DNA from: Thermicanus aegyptius DSM 12793
GTDB taxonomy: Bacteria; Bacillota; Bacilli; Thermicanales; Thermicanaceae
Direction: 5' to 3'
DNA length: 64,000 bases
Assembly: GCF_000510645.1 (NCBI RefSeq)
Contig: NZ_KI783301.1
Span: 1,602,183-1,666,182 of the forward strand
Shown here: one piece after another, positions 57,312-64,000 of the stretch
Position numbering within the stretch: position 1 is the stretch's first letter
Layout of the letters: each line of letters begins with the position of its first letter
Made by a program: the position numbers and the translations under genes
Notes under the pieces: generated by a model
What the model saw: only the letters and a program-made list of their open reading frames with translations
Database searches by the model: none
Told to the model about the DNA's origin: nothing

Positions 57312-57584
57312 TCAGCCTCCTGCGACAGGGGGAAATAGGGCGAATTGATCGCTTGCTTTCACCTTTGTTTCTAATCCCTGTTCATGGATGGCGTTTCTTC
57401 CATTAATGAAAACATGAACAAAAGGCTTTAATTTTCTTTCCGCGTCGAAGATTTCCGTTTCGAGGGCGGGATATTGACGGGTCAGTGCTTCCAAGATATC
57501 GATGACACGATCTCCCGTAGCCTTCACTTCCACAACGGGGCTTTGGCAAATCTCTCGAAAATTGGCAAACACTTTTACCTTCAT
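57312..57584 (-). CDS. MoaD/ThiS-like sulfur carrier of the AOR locus
   Basis: 90 residues from the minus-strand ATG at 57584 (GGAAGG upstream; an ATG at 57605 is earlier in frame). Ubiquitin-like fold MKVKVFANFREICQSPVVEVKATGDRVIDILEALTRQYPAL with the C-terminal PPVAGG needed for adenylation and thiocarboxylation. It should donate sulfur for the dithiolene of the pterin cofactor, activated by the E1-like protein at 51.5-52.5 kb. Such carriers often accompany AOR genes. Confidence 0.88.
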   Translation of the reverse strand: MKVKVFANFREICQSPVVEVKATGDRVIDILEALTRQYPALETEIFDAERKLKPFVHVFINGRNAIHEQGLETKVKASDQFALFPPVAGG

Positions 57585-57675
57585 CGGGAATCCTTCCTTT
57601 CCCATTTTTCCTCATTATATCTAAAATGTGACGTGAAGAACAGACGAAAAACAATCAGTTGGGCAGGGATGGTAG

Positions 57676-58911
57676 ATGGAATTTTTTCAAGTGAAGTCGG
57701 TTTCGGAGACACTTTCTCTCATTCATCATTACGTGTTTCCCTTGCGTGATCCGATCTCAATGCCCTTGTTGGAGGCGTTAAACATGGTTCTGGCAGAGGA
57801 TATCGTAGCTGGGGAGGATGTCCCGGCCTTTACGAGATCAACGGTGGATGGCTATGCCGTACGGGCGAAAGAGACATTCGGGGCCTCCGATTCACTCCCC
57901 ATCTTCCTCGATTTAATAGGGAGAATCGAAATGGGACAGGAGAGCCGGGAGACTTGTCACGAGGGAGAGGCATATTACGTGCCCACCGGGGGAATGCTGC
58001 CGGAAGGCTGTGATAGTGTCGTGATGATCGAACATGCCGAGGAGATTGGAGATCTTTTGAATGTGTATCGACAAGTGGCTCCCGGCGAAAATGTGATTCG
58101 AGCAGGAGATGATGTGAAAAAAGGCAGCCTACTCTTTGAGAAGGGCGTAAGACTCCGCCCACAAGAGTTAGGCTTACTTGCAGCCTTGGGCATCGCAACG
58201 GTAAAGGTATATCCGTCACCCATTGTAGGCATTCTCTCCACAGGGGATGAGATTGTCCCCTTCGATCAACCTAAGTTAAATCCTGGGGAGATCCGTGACA
58301 TGAACGGAGTTACCATTACAGCGATGGCGAAAAACGGGGGCGCAAGGGTGATCTATGAGGGGATCGTGAAGGATCGGTATGAGGAGATGAAGGCTCGTGT
58401 CAGAGAGCTCTTTCCTCAAGTCGATTTCCTCATCCTTTCTGGAGGAAGTTCGGTAGGTTCCCGGGATTATACGGTAAAGGTCCTAAGTGAGCTGGGGGAA
58501 CCGGGAATTCTGGTTCATGGGGTCTCTGTAAAACCGGGAAAACCTACGATTTTCGGGATGGCCGAGGGGAAACCCATTCTTGGGTTACCGGGGCACCCCG
58601 CTTCGGCTATGGTCATTTTCGAGCTTTTTGGATTCCCGATTCTTAAACGATTGTCGGGAGAAAGGGTAGTGGAGCGTGAAACACGAATCCCGGCCAAGGC
58701 TATGAAGAACCTCGCCTCTGCCGTCGGGCGGAGTGATTATCTTCGGGTGAAATTGGTCCAGAAGGATGGTGAACTCTGGGCCGATCCTGTATTCGGGAAG
58801 TCGGGTCTCCTCTTTACGATGGTTGAAAGTGACGGAATCATGGAGATTCCGGCAGAAAAAGAGGGAATTTACACCGGTGAAAAAGTTTGGGTAAAACGAT
58901 ATTCTTCGTAA
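57676..58911 (+). CDS. moeA: Molybdopterin molybdotransferase MoeA
   Basis: Inserts Mo or W into adenylated molybdopterin. 411 residues. Domain with EDVPAFTRSTVDGYAV, VPTGGMLPEGCDSVVMIEHAE, then the MoCF-biosynthesis domain LILSGGSSVGSRDYT, GVSVKPGKPTIFGM and PILGLPGHPASAMV, and the C-terminal beta domain. Divergent from the MoaD-like pair. Start as given follows GGGCAGGGATGGTAG. Two MoeA-type proteins in tandem may separate Mo from W insertion. Confidence 0.94.
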   Translation: MEFFQVKSVSETLSLIHHYVFPLRDPISMPLLEALNMVLAEDIVAGEDVPAFTRSTVDGYAVRAKETFGASDSLPIFLDLIGRIEMGQESRETCHEGEAYYVPTGGMLPEGCDSVVMIEHAEEIGDLLNVYRQVAPGENVIRAGDDVKKGSLLFEKGVRLRPQELGLLAALGIATVKVYPSPIVGILSTGDEIVPFDQPKLNPGEIRDMNGVTITAMAKNGGARVIYEGIVKDRYEEMKARVRELFPQVDFLILSGGSSVGSRDYTVKVLSELGEPGILVHGVSVKPGKPTIFGMAEGKPILGLPGHPASAMVIFELFGFPILKRLSGERVVERETRIPAKAMKNLASAVGRSDYLRVKLVQKDGELWADPVFGKSGLLFTMVESDGIMEIPAEKEGIYTGEKVWVKRYSS

Positions 58912-58942
58912 CGGATCAGACGAGATAATAGGAGTGGCGTCA

Positions 58943-60856
58943 ATGCGAAAAATCTATTTGGAAGATAAACCGCTCATGGAAGCACAGCAGGATTTTCTGC
59001 GTCGTGTAACCCTCGAAAGGAAGATCGAGTGGATCCCCACACAGGCGGGATTGGGAAGGGTAACCGCACAAGATATTTATGCAAAGGTCTCCATGCCCAA
59101 CTTTCATGCCGCTGCCATGGATGGGATTGCAGTCCGAGCAGAACAAACGTTCACTGCTAATGAACTGAATCCCATTCGCCTTAAGAAGGAGAAGGATTAC
59201 CGAATTGTGGATACAGGAGATCCCATTCCCCCTGGATTTGACGCAGTGATCATGGTGGAAGATCTGCATCAAGTGGATGGGGAAACGGTGGAGATTCGTG
59301 AGGCAGCGGCTCCATGGCAGCATATCCGCCCGATCGGTGAAGATGTAATCGCGGGTGAGATGTTGTTTCCTGCCTTCCATCGTCTTCGTCCCGTTGACTT
59401 GGGAGCGCTCCTCGCCGGTGGAATTCTCACACTTCCCGTCCTGCGCAAGCCAGCAGTCGCCATCATGCCTACGGGAACGGAATTAATCCCGCCTTCGGAG
59501 CACGTAGAAAGCGGACAGATCATTGAATTTAACGGCACCGTCTTCGGCGCCTACCTGCAGGAATGGGGGGCTGAGCCGACCATTCTGCCCATCGTCCAAG
59601 ATGAATATGAGGCGATCCGCGAGGGGGTCCGTGAGGCTGTCGAACATTATGATCTCGTTCTTTTAAATGCCGGATCATCCGCCGGGACCGAAGATTTTAC
59701 GTATCAGGTCATTCATGAGTTGGGAACGGTTTTTACACACGGTGTGGGGACCCGTCCCGGAAAACCCGTCGTCTTAGGCGAGGTTTCCGGAAAGCCTATC
59801 GTCGGACTCCCTGGCTATCCGGTCTCTGCCTATTTTGGTTTGGAATGGTTCGTACGACCTCTCTTATATCGCTACTATGGACTCATCGAACCAAGCCGTC
59901 CTAAGCTCAGAGTGAAGATGGGACGGAGGGTGGTTTCGGTGATGGGGGCGGAAGATTTTGTGCGCATGACGGTGGGTTTTATCCAAGGGCAATATGTTGC
60001 AAATCCTCTCACACGTGCGGCGGGGGTCACCATGTCCCTTGTGCGTGCCGACGGTTTACTCCGCATTCCCCCCTCTCATCTCGGCTATGAGCAAGGAGAA
60101 GAGGCGGAAATTGAACTTTATCGTCCCGTGGAGGAGATCGAAAGGAGTATTCTCATTACAGGAAGCCATGATCTCTCCCTCGATTTATTGCAATCCCATT
60201 TGCGCCGTCGGGACCCCTCACGACATATTATCTCTTCCCATGTGGGAAGCATGGGAGGAATACTTGCCATTCAAAAGGGAGAAGCCCATGTGGCCGGCAT
60301 TCATCTCTTTGATGAGAAAACAGGAAGTTACAATATTCCTTTTCTTGAAAAATATCTCAAAGGAAAAGAGGCGGTTCTCGTTCATTTGGCCTATCGCACG
60401 CAAGGATGGATTGTGGCCAAAGGCAATCCTCACAAGATCTACGATGTGACCGATATCGTCAATAAACGGCTTATCTATATCAATCGACAGCGCGGTGCTG
60501 GGACAAGACTCTTGTTCGATGATCTCCTGAGAAAGAAAGGGATTTCAAGGGCGGAAGTGTACGGATATGAGCAAGAATCTCTCTCCCATCTCAGTGTGGC
60601 GGTAGCGGTGAAAGGGGGGGCTGCAGATGTAGGACTGGGCATCTATTCGGCAGCGAAGGTGATGGATCTGGACTTCATCCCAGTGGCGGAAGAACACTAT
60701 GAGCTCCTGTTTTTAAAAGAGTTTTATGAAAGCGAAGCAGGAAAGTTGCTCATTGAGATTATCACTTCTTCCGACTTTCGACAAGAGTTGGAATCCTTAG
60801 GGGGGTATGATTTACGGGATGCAGGGAAAGTGGTTTATGTGAAAAACATGGCGTGA
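58943..60856 (+). CDS. MoeA fused to a periplasmic-binding-protein-like domain
   Basis: 637 residues from the ATG at 58943, which lies 9 nt after AGGAG; a GTG at 58934 is too close to that site. Residues 1-400 are a MoeA (NFHAAAMDGIAVRAE, PTGTELIPPSEHVESGQIIEFN, NAGSSAGTEDFTYQVI, GVGTRPGKPVVLG, VGLPGYPVSAYF). From about 415 the PBP-like domain begins (ILITGSHDLSLDLLQSHLRR ... INRQRGAGTRLLFDDLLR ... VGLGIYSAAK), a cytoplasmic cousin of molybdate/tungstate binding proteins. The fusion may load or sense the oxyanion. It follows moeA by 31 bp. Confidence 0.92.
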   Translation: MRKIYLEDKPLMEAQQDFLRRVTLERKIEWIPTQAGLGRVTAQDIYAKVSMPNFHAAAMDGIAVRAEQTFTANELNPIRLKKEKDYRIVDTGDPIPPGFDAVIMVEDLHQVDGETVEIREAAAPWQHIRPIGEDVIAGEMLFPAFHRLRPVDLGALLAGGILTLPVLRKPAVAIMPTGTELIPPSEHVESGQIIEFNGTVFGAYLQEWGAEPTILPIVQDEYEAIREGVREAVEHYDLVLLNAGSSAGTEDFTYQVIHELGTVFTHGVGTRPGKPVVLGEVSGKPIVGLPGYPVSAYFGLEWFVRPLLYRYYGLIEPSRPKLRVKMGRRVVSVMGAEDFVRMTVGFIQGQYVANPLTRAAGVTMSLVRADGLLRIPPSHLGYEQGEEAEIELYRPVEEIERSILITGSHDLSLDLLQSHLRRRDPSRHIISSHVGSMGGILAIQKGEAHVAGIHLFDEKTGSYNIPFLEKYLKGKEAVLVHLAYRTQGWIVAKGNPHKIYDVTDIVNKRLIYINRQRGAGTRLLFDDLLRKKGISRAEVYGYEQESLSHLSVAVAVKGGAADVGLGIYSAAKVMDLDFIPVAEEHYELLFLKEFYESEAGKLLIEIITSSDFRQELESLGGYDLRDAGKVVYVKNMA

Positions 60857-60897
60857 TCCCCCTTGTTTCGGTACAGGTTGTGAGCGTAGGCTCGTGG

Positions 60898-62461
60898 TGT
60901 CAAGCGTCAGTGAAAATGTCATACTTACGCGTCAGTGAATTTGTCACATCGATTATGGTTTATCCTTTCACCCTGTGTTTTGATTGTGGGCTGGCCCGCT
61001 CATTTCATCAAGGGTAAAGGCCCAAGGCCTTCGCTTCGCTCACCCTTGATTCATTCGCGGTCCAGGCATAGAAGGCGAATAAGGGGTGAAAGGAATTTTA
61101 GCAGTATTCCTTAACTGCTATAGCCAAATCAAGTCCGTTGTGGTACCCTTTTACTAGGTTTGTTGTATTCTCGCCAAGGATGATCGGCAGCGGGCTTGTG
61201 AGGGCTCCTCGCATGGCTCGCCTTTTCTTTTTGAGGAGGATTTTGGCGGTTGGGTTTTTCCACTTCTTCCAGCGGGTATTTTTTCCCTTTGTACCAGATG
61301 AACCGCTCTCCGTTTAAGGTTTCACGAATTTCAACACGAGTTTTCACAGGTATGGTTAATTTGTCGTTCTTCGTTGCGATCTTGTAGGTTTTTCCTCCGT
61401 AAGAAATAGTTTCCTCTGAGCCAATCGTACGTTTCTCTCGATAGCACAGGATCATATTGATGTCTTGTCCTTCACTCAAAGGGACATATGCATGTTCCGG
61501 ATCAGCAGGCTGAACCGCAAAGAGTCGATTATGTTTTTCAATGAGATGCGGAAGAATTCGATTCGCTTCCTCGATGGAATGAATTGAGTGAAGCCGTAAC
61601 TCCACCACCCAACGATCCTGTAAAGTTCCGAAAAGGCGTTCGATTCGTCCTTTAGCTTGAGGTGTAAGAGCTTTGATGTGGGTAATCCCCAATTCTTGCA
61701 AGGCAGCACCAAACTGAGAAAGGGGAGAGGTTTCACCTGCTAGTTCCTCTTCCACAGACAAAGCATCCTCTTTGGGAGAACGAAAAATGGTATGCCGATC
61801 GGAGTATAGACTCATAGGGATTCCTTTTTGTTCGATCAGCTGTTTGAGTAAAAGGAAATACCCTTCTGTATCCTCCCGAGGACGAAAAGTGGCAGAAATG
61901 ATCTCTCCCGTTGCATCATCAATGGCTGCCAGTAATGCGAAAGGCTCGGTATCTTCTAACCATCGATGAAAGCTGGCATCGATTTGAACCAGCATTCCGG
62001 CTTGGGGTTTTCTGGTTCTTGGACGATGAGCTTTAGGGGGACGCCGTTTTCGTTTAGGTGGGAAATTGGATTGACAGCGGATGCGACGGATCGTTGAAGG
62101 GCTCACGAAAATCCCCTCATGCTCCGCCAACAATTCAGCCAAATGATGGTCATTACAATGACGATAAGGTTCGCTAGTCATAAGCTGTTGAATGGATTGA
62201 AGTGTATCTTTCGAAAGAGCATGTGCAGGTTTTCGCCCACGATTTTTATGAATCAAACCGGTTACTCCCTCCTCCAAAATTTTTTTCTTAAGGCGAAAAA
62301 CCTGACGAATACTTAACTTCAATTCATTCGCAGCTTCGCTTACTGTGATAAGCCCGTTAATGTGCTTCATGATTACCGTGTAACGCTTCAATTCTTTTTT
62401 GGTCAATGTGATTCTCTCCTGTCCCATAGTGACATTTTCTCTGAAGCGTTACGATATGACA
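60898..62461. mobile_element. IS1202/ISNCY-type insertion sequence
   Basis: One transposase gene flanked by related ends. Left end near 60917 reads TGTCATACTTACGCGTCAG then GAATTTGTCAC; the right end, read inward from 62461, is TGTCATATCGTAACGCTTCA then GAGAAAATGTCAC, a good imperfect inverted repeat. The left side carries a second tandem copy of GCGTCAGTGAA (60904 and 60929, period 25), so the outer border may be 60898. The 200-bp left non-coding part has a hairpin ATCAAGGGT ... ACCCTTGAT (61007-61050). I found no clear target duplication. Partial second copy at 63.7-64 kb. Confidence 0.8.
61129..62427 (-). CDS. IS1202/ISNCY-family DDE transposase
   Basis: 432 residues, intact. N-terminal HTH (ITVSEAANELKLSIRQVFRLKKKILEEGVTGL), linker with basic RKRRPPKAHRPRTRKP, then the RNase H-like core: first Asp in VQIDASFHRWLE, second in SLYSDRHTIF, Glu in KGRIERLFGTLQDRW. 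C-terminal strand-rich part (SYGGKTYKIATKNDKLTIPVKTRVEI) and a basic tail. ATG after GGAGAGAATCACA-type site on the minus strand. Nothing suggests inactivation. Confidence 0.9.
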   Translation of the reverse strand: MGQERITLTKKELKRYTVIMKHINGLITVSEAANELKLSIRQVFRLKKKILEEGVTGLIHKNRGRKPAHALSKDTLQSIQQLMTSEPYRHCNDHHLAELLAEHEGIFVSPSTIRRIRCQSNFPPKRKRRPPKAHRPRTRKPQAGMLVQIDASFHRWLEDTEPFALLAAIDDATGEIISATFRPREDTEGYFLLLKQLIEQKGIPMSLYSDRHTIFRSPKEDALSVEEELAGETSPLSQFGAALQELGITHIKALTPQAKGRIERLFGTLQDRWVVELRLHSIHSIEEANRILPHLIEKHNRLFAVQPADPEHAYVPLSEGQDINMILCYREKRTIGSEETISYGGKTYKIATKNDKLTIPVKTRVEIRETLNGERFIWYKGKKYPLEEVEKPNRQNPPQKEKASHARSPHKPAADHPWREYNKPSKRVPQRT

Positions 62462-62553
62462 ATATCACAGACGTACAACATCTATAGAAGGAAAAACCGA
62501 AAATATGTAGTATGAATTTATCAGATAAACACACACATTAGGAGGACAACATA

Positions 62554-63621
62554 GTGCATTTAAAAAAATTAGGATGGAACTCTTTTTTCGAAGCTCATTT
62601 TGAGCCCTTTCGCCTTATGGGGTATACGGTTGGGAGAATTGTTTCCCAATATAAACATATATATCGAGTTTATACTGAACATGGCCAATGTCTAGGTGAT
62701 GTTACCGGAAAAATGCGTTATGAGGCGATAGGACGTCATGATTACCCTGTAGTCGGTGATTGGGTTGTCATTAAGGAACGGAAAGGTGAAGGAAAAGCAG
62801 TGATTCATGCCGTTTTGCCACGAATCAGCAAATTCTCTCGGAAAACGGCAGGGGATAAAACGGAAGAGCAGATTGTGGCTGCAAACATTAATACAGTGTT
62901 TTTAGTGACTTCCTTGAACCAAGAATTTAATCTTCGACGGATGGAAAGATATTTGATGTTGGCATGGGAAAGCGGCGCAAAACCGGTCATTATCTTGAGC
63001 AAGGCAGATTTAGTGTCTAACAGCGTGATTGAAGAGAAAATTTCACAATTAGAATTGATCTCGTTAGGTGTGCCAATTCATGTGGTTAGTGCAATCAACA
63101 AACAAGGTCTAGAAGAATTAGATCGCTATCTTGAAGAGGGAAATACAGCGGCTTTACTCGGTTCCTCAGGTGTGGGAAAATCGACTTTGATTAACTGTTT
63201 ACTTGGTGAGGAAACACAAAGGGTCCAAGAAATACGCCAAGGCGATGATAAGGGCAAGCATACAACTACATTTAGAGAATTATTCTTCCTTCCTCAGGGT
63301 GCATGTATGATTGACACTCCTGGAATGCGAGAGCTGCAATTATGGGGAACGGATGAGGGATTAAAAGATACATTTGAAGATATTGAACAATTATCGTCCA
63401 TGTGTCAGTTTATTGATTGTCAGCATTTACATGAGCCGAATTGCGCAGTTAAACAAGCTGTAAAAGAAGGAAAATTAGATGAGAATCGCTTGAATAACTA
63501 TAGGAAGATGATGAGAGAATTAGAATATTTACATATGAAAACAAACAAAAAAGCACAATTAGAAGAGAAAGATAGATGGAAAAAATTATCTAAAGAAAAA
63601 CGCAGACGAAATAAAAGATGA
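62554..63621 (+). CDS. rsgA: Small ribosomal subunit biogenesis GTPase RsgA (A+T-rich copy)
   Basis: Circularly permuted GTPase of 30S maturation. 355 residues, longer than the usual 290-300. GTG start after AGGAGG. N-terminal OB-fold (RIVSQYKHIYRVYTEHGQCLGDVTGKMR ... YPVVGDWVVI), G4 LSKADL, G5 VSAINK, then G1 GSSGVGKSTLINCL, G3 DTPGMRE, and the zinc site CQFIDCQHLHEPNCAV; lysine-rich tail KKLSKEKRRRNKR. Codons are clearly richer in A and T than in the rest of the window, and the gene lies between two copies of one transposase, so transfer is likely. The main chromosomal rsgA may be elsewhere. Confidence 0.92.
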   Translation: MHLKKLGWNSFFEAHFEPFRLMGYTVGRIVSQYKHIYRVYTEHGQCLGDVTGKMRYEAIGRHDYPVVGDWVVIKERKGEGKAVIHAVLPRISKFSRKTAGDKTEEQIVAANINTVFLVTSLNQEFNLRRMERYLMLAWESGAKPVIILSKADLVSNSVIEEKISQLELISLGVPIHVVSAINKQGLEELDRYLEEGNTAALLGSSGVGKSTLINCLLGEETQRVQEIRQGDDKGKHTTTFRELFFLPQGACMIDTPGMRELQLWGTDEGLKDTFEDIEQLSSMCQFIDCQHLHEPNCAVKQAVKEGKLDENRLNNYRKMMRELEYLHMKTNKKAQLEEKDRWKKLSKEKRRRNKR

Positions 63622-63720
63622 TCAAGTCCATAATGTGGTGAAAATTCGCTCCTCATCGGCAGATGAGTGATGTCAACTAATTTTTCTCATGTCACGCTTC
63701 TCCTTCGCCCTCTTTTGCTG

Positions 63721-64000
63721 CTACTCACGCCATGCGTAGTACTCAGCCATGTCAAAATACGGCAGCACAGGATCATATTGTGTCTCTCCTTCACTCAAAG
63801 GGACATATGCATGTTCCGGATCAGCAGGCTGAACCGCAAAGAGTCGATTATGTTTTTCAATGAGATGGGGAAGAATTCGATTCGCTTCCTCGATGGAATG
63901 AATCGAGTGAAGCCGTAACTCCACCACCCAACGATCCTGTAAAGTTCCGAAAAGGCGTTCGATTCGTCCTTTAGCTTGAGGTGTAAGAGCTTTGATGTGG
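63721..64000 (-). pseudogene. Partial second copy of the IS1202/ISNCY transposase, running off the window
   Basis: From about 63768 to the window end the DNA is nearly identical to 61450-61681 (constant offset 2319 from the shared TTCACTCAAA onward). The encoded part spans KGRIERLFGTLQDRW to AYVPLSEG. A small deletion at about 63780-63789 shifts the frame and replaces the C-terminal strand domain by a short tail ending AEYYAWRE at 63721. The catalytic Glu is kept but the C-terminal part is lost, so this copy is probably defective. IS-end-like TGTCA ... TGTCAC occurs at 63671-63695. Confidence 0.78.

Overview
The window reads as a chromosomal segment of a Bacillota (Bacilli-like) bacterium. 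Strong Shine-Dalgarno sequences (AGGAGG-type) precede most genes, TTG and GTG starts are common, and there are typical sigma-A promoters and intrinsic terminators. Other pointers are a CIRCE element before hrcA-grpE-dnaK-dnaJ, a YugN protein, a TupABC/aldehyde:ferredoxin oxidoreductase (AOR) set and a urease operon. A Tat-exported molybdoenzyme, a tungsten enzyme and a sulfide:quinone-reductase-like protein suggest facultative or anaerobic respiration with sulfur chemistry. The species cannot be named from sequence alone. Base composition looks moderate, near half G+C, except in the IS-flanked rsgA at the right end, which is visibly richer in A+T.

Layout. 1-2.1 kb: end of metX and metY (methionine). 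2.2-13.6 kb: a complete branched-chain amino acid operon, ilvE-ilvD-ilvB-ilvN-ilvC-leuA-leuB-leuC-leuD. Its leader has a cre-like box, a promoter and a ykkC-type RNA best read as a ppGpp riboswitch with a terminator that competes with the aptamer. 14-19.6 kb: a Tat-exported molybdopterin oxidoreductase with a four-cluster ferredoxin subunit, an NrfD/PsrC membrane subunit, an unusual polyferredoxin and a TorD-like chaperone. 19.8-32.4 kb: housekeeping genes (WYL mini-protein, rarA, HIT protein, lepA, hemW, hrcA-grpE-dnaK-dnaJ, prmA, rsmE, SRAP protease-like yedK).

32.4-39.1 kb: a nickel-transporter-like UreH, a remnant of a urea ABC-transporter ATPase (urtE), then ureABC and ureEFGD. 39.2-42.4 kb: an HxlR regulator, then a TPP riboswitch with terminator controlling thiM-thiD-thiE. 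42.4-48.1 kb: mtaB, yugN, a Nudix hydrolase, deoC, a Na/Pi-cotransporter family protein and an RlmI-like methyltransferase.

48.2-51.2 kb: a sulfur-relay cluster (DsrE, TusA, SQR-like flavoprotein, DUF1641, and a second TusA lacking the catalytic cysteine) behind three TTCAC(G/A)A direct repeats spaced exactly 20 bp. 51.5-60.9 kb: a tungsten/molybdenum cofactor locus made of a MoeB/ThiF-type E1 enzyme, tungstate transporter tupABC, divergent tungsten AOR, a MoaD-like sulfur carrier coupled to an unknown 99-residue protein, moeA, and a MoeA-periplasmic-binding-domain fusion. 60.9-64 kb: an IS1202/ISNCY-type element, an A+T-rich rsgA, and part of a second copy of the same transposase running off the window.

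How the parts fit. The Mo enzyme (14-19 kb) and the W enzyme (55 kb) both need the pterin cofactor genes at 51-60 kb. Thiamine genes share E1/sulfur-carrier chemistry with that locus and supply ThDP to IlvB. The most interesting signals are the ppGpp/CcpA logic at ilv-leu, the 20-bp-phased repeats and Cys-less TusA of the sulfur cluster, the unknown partner coupled to the MoaD-like carrier, and the IS-flanked rsgA. Identities come from recognised motifs and gene order only; no database search was run.
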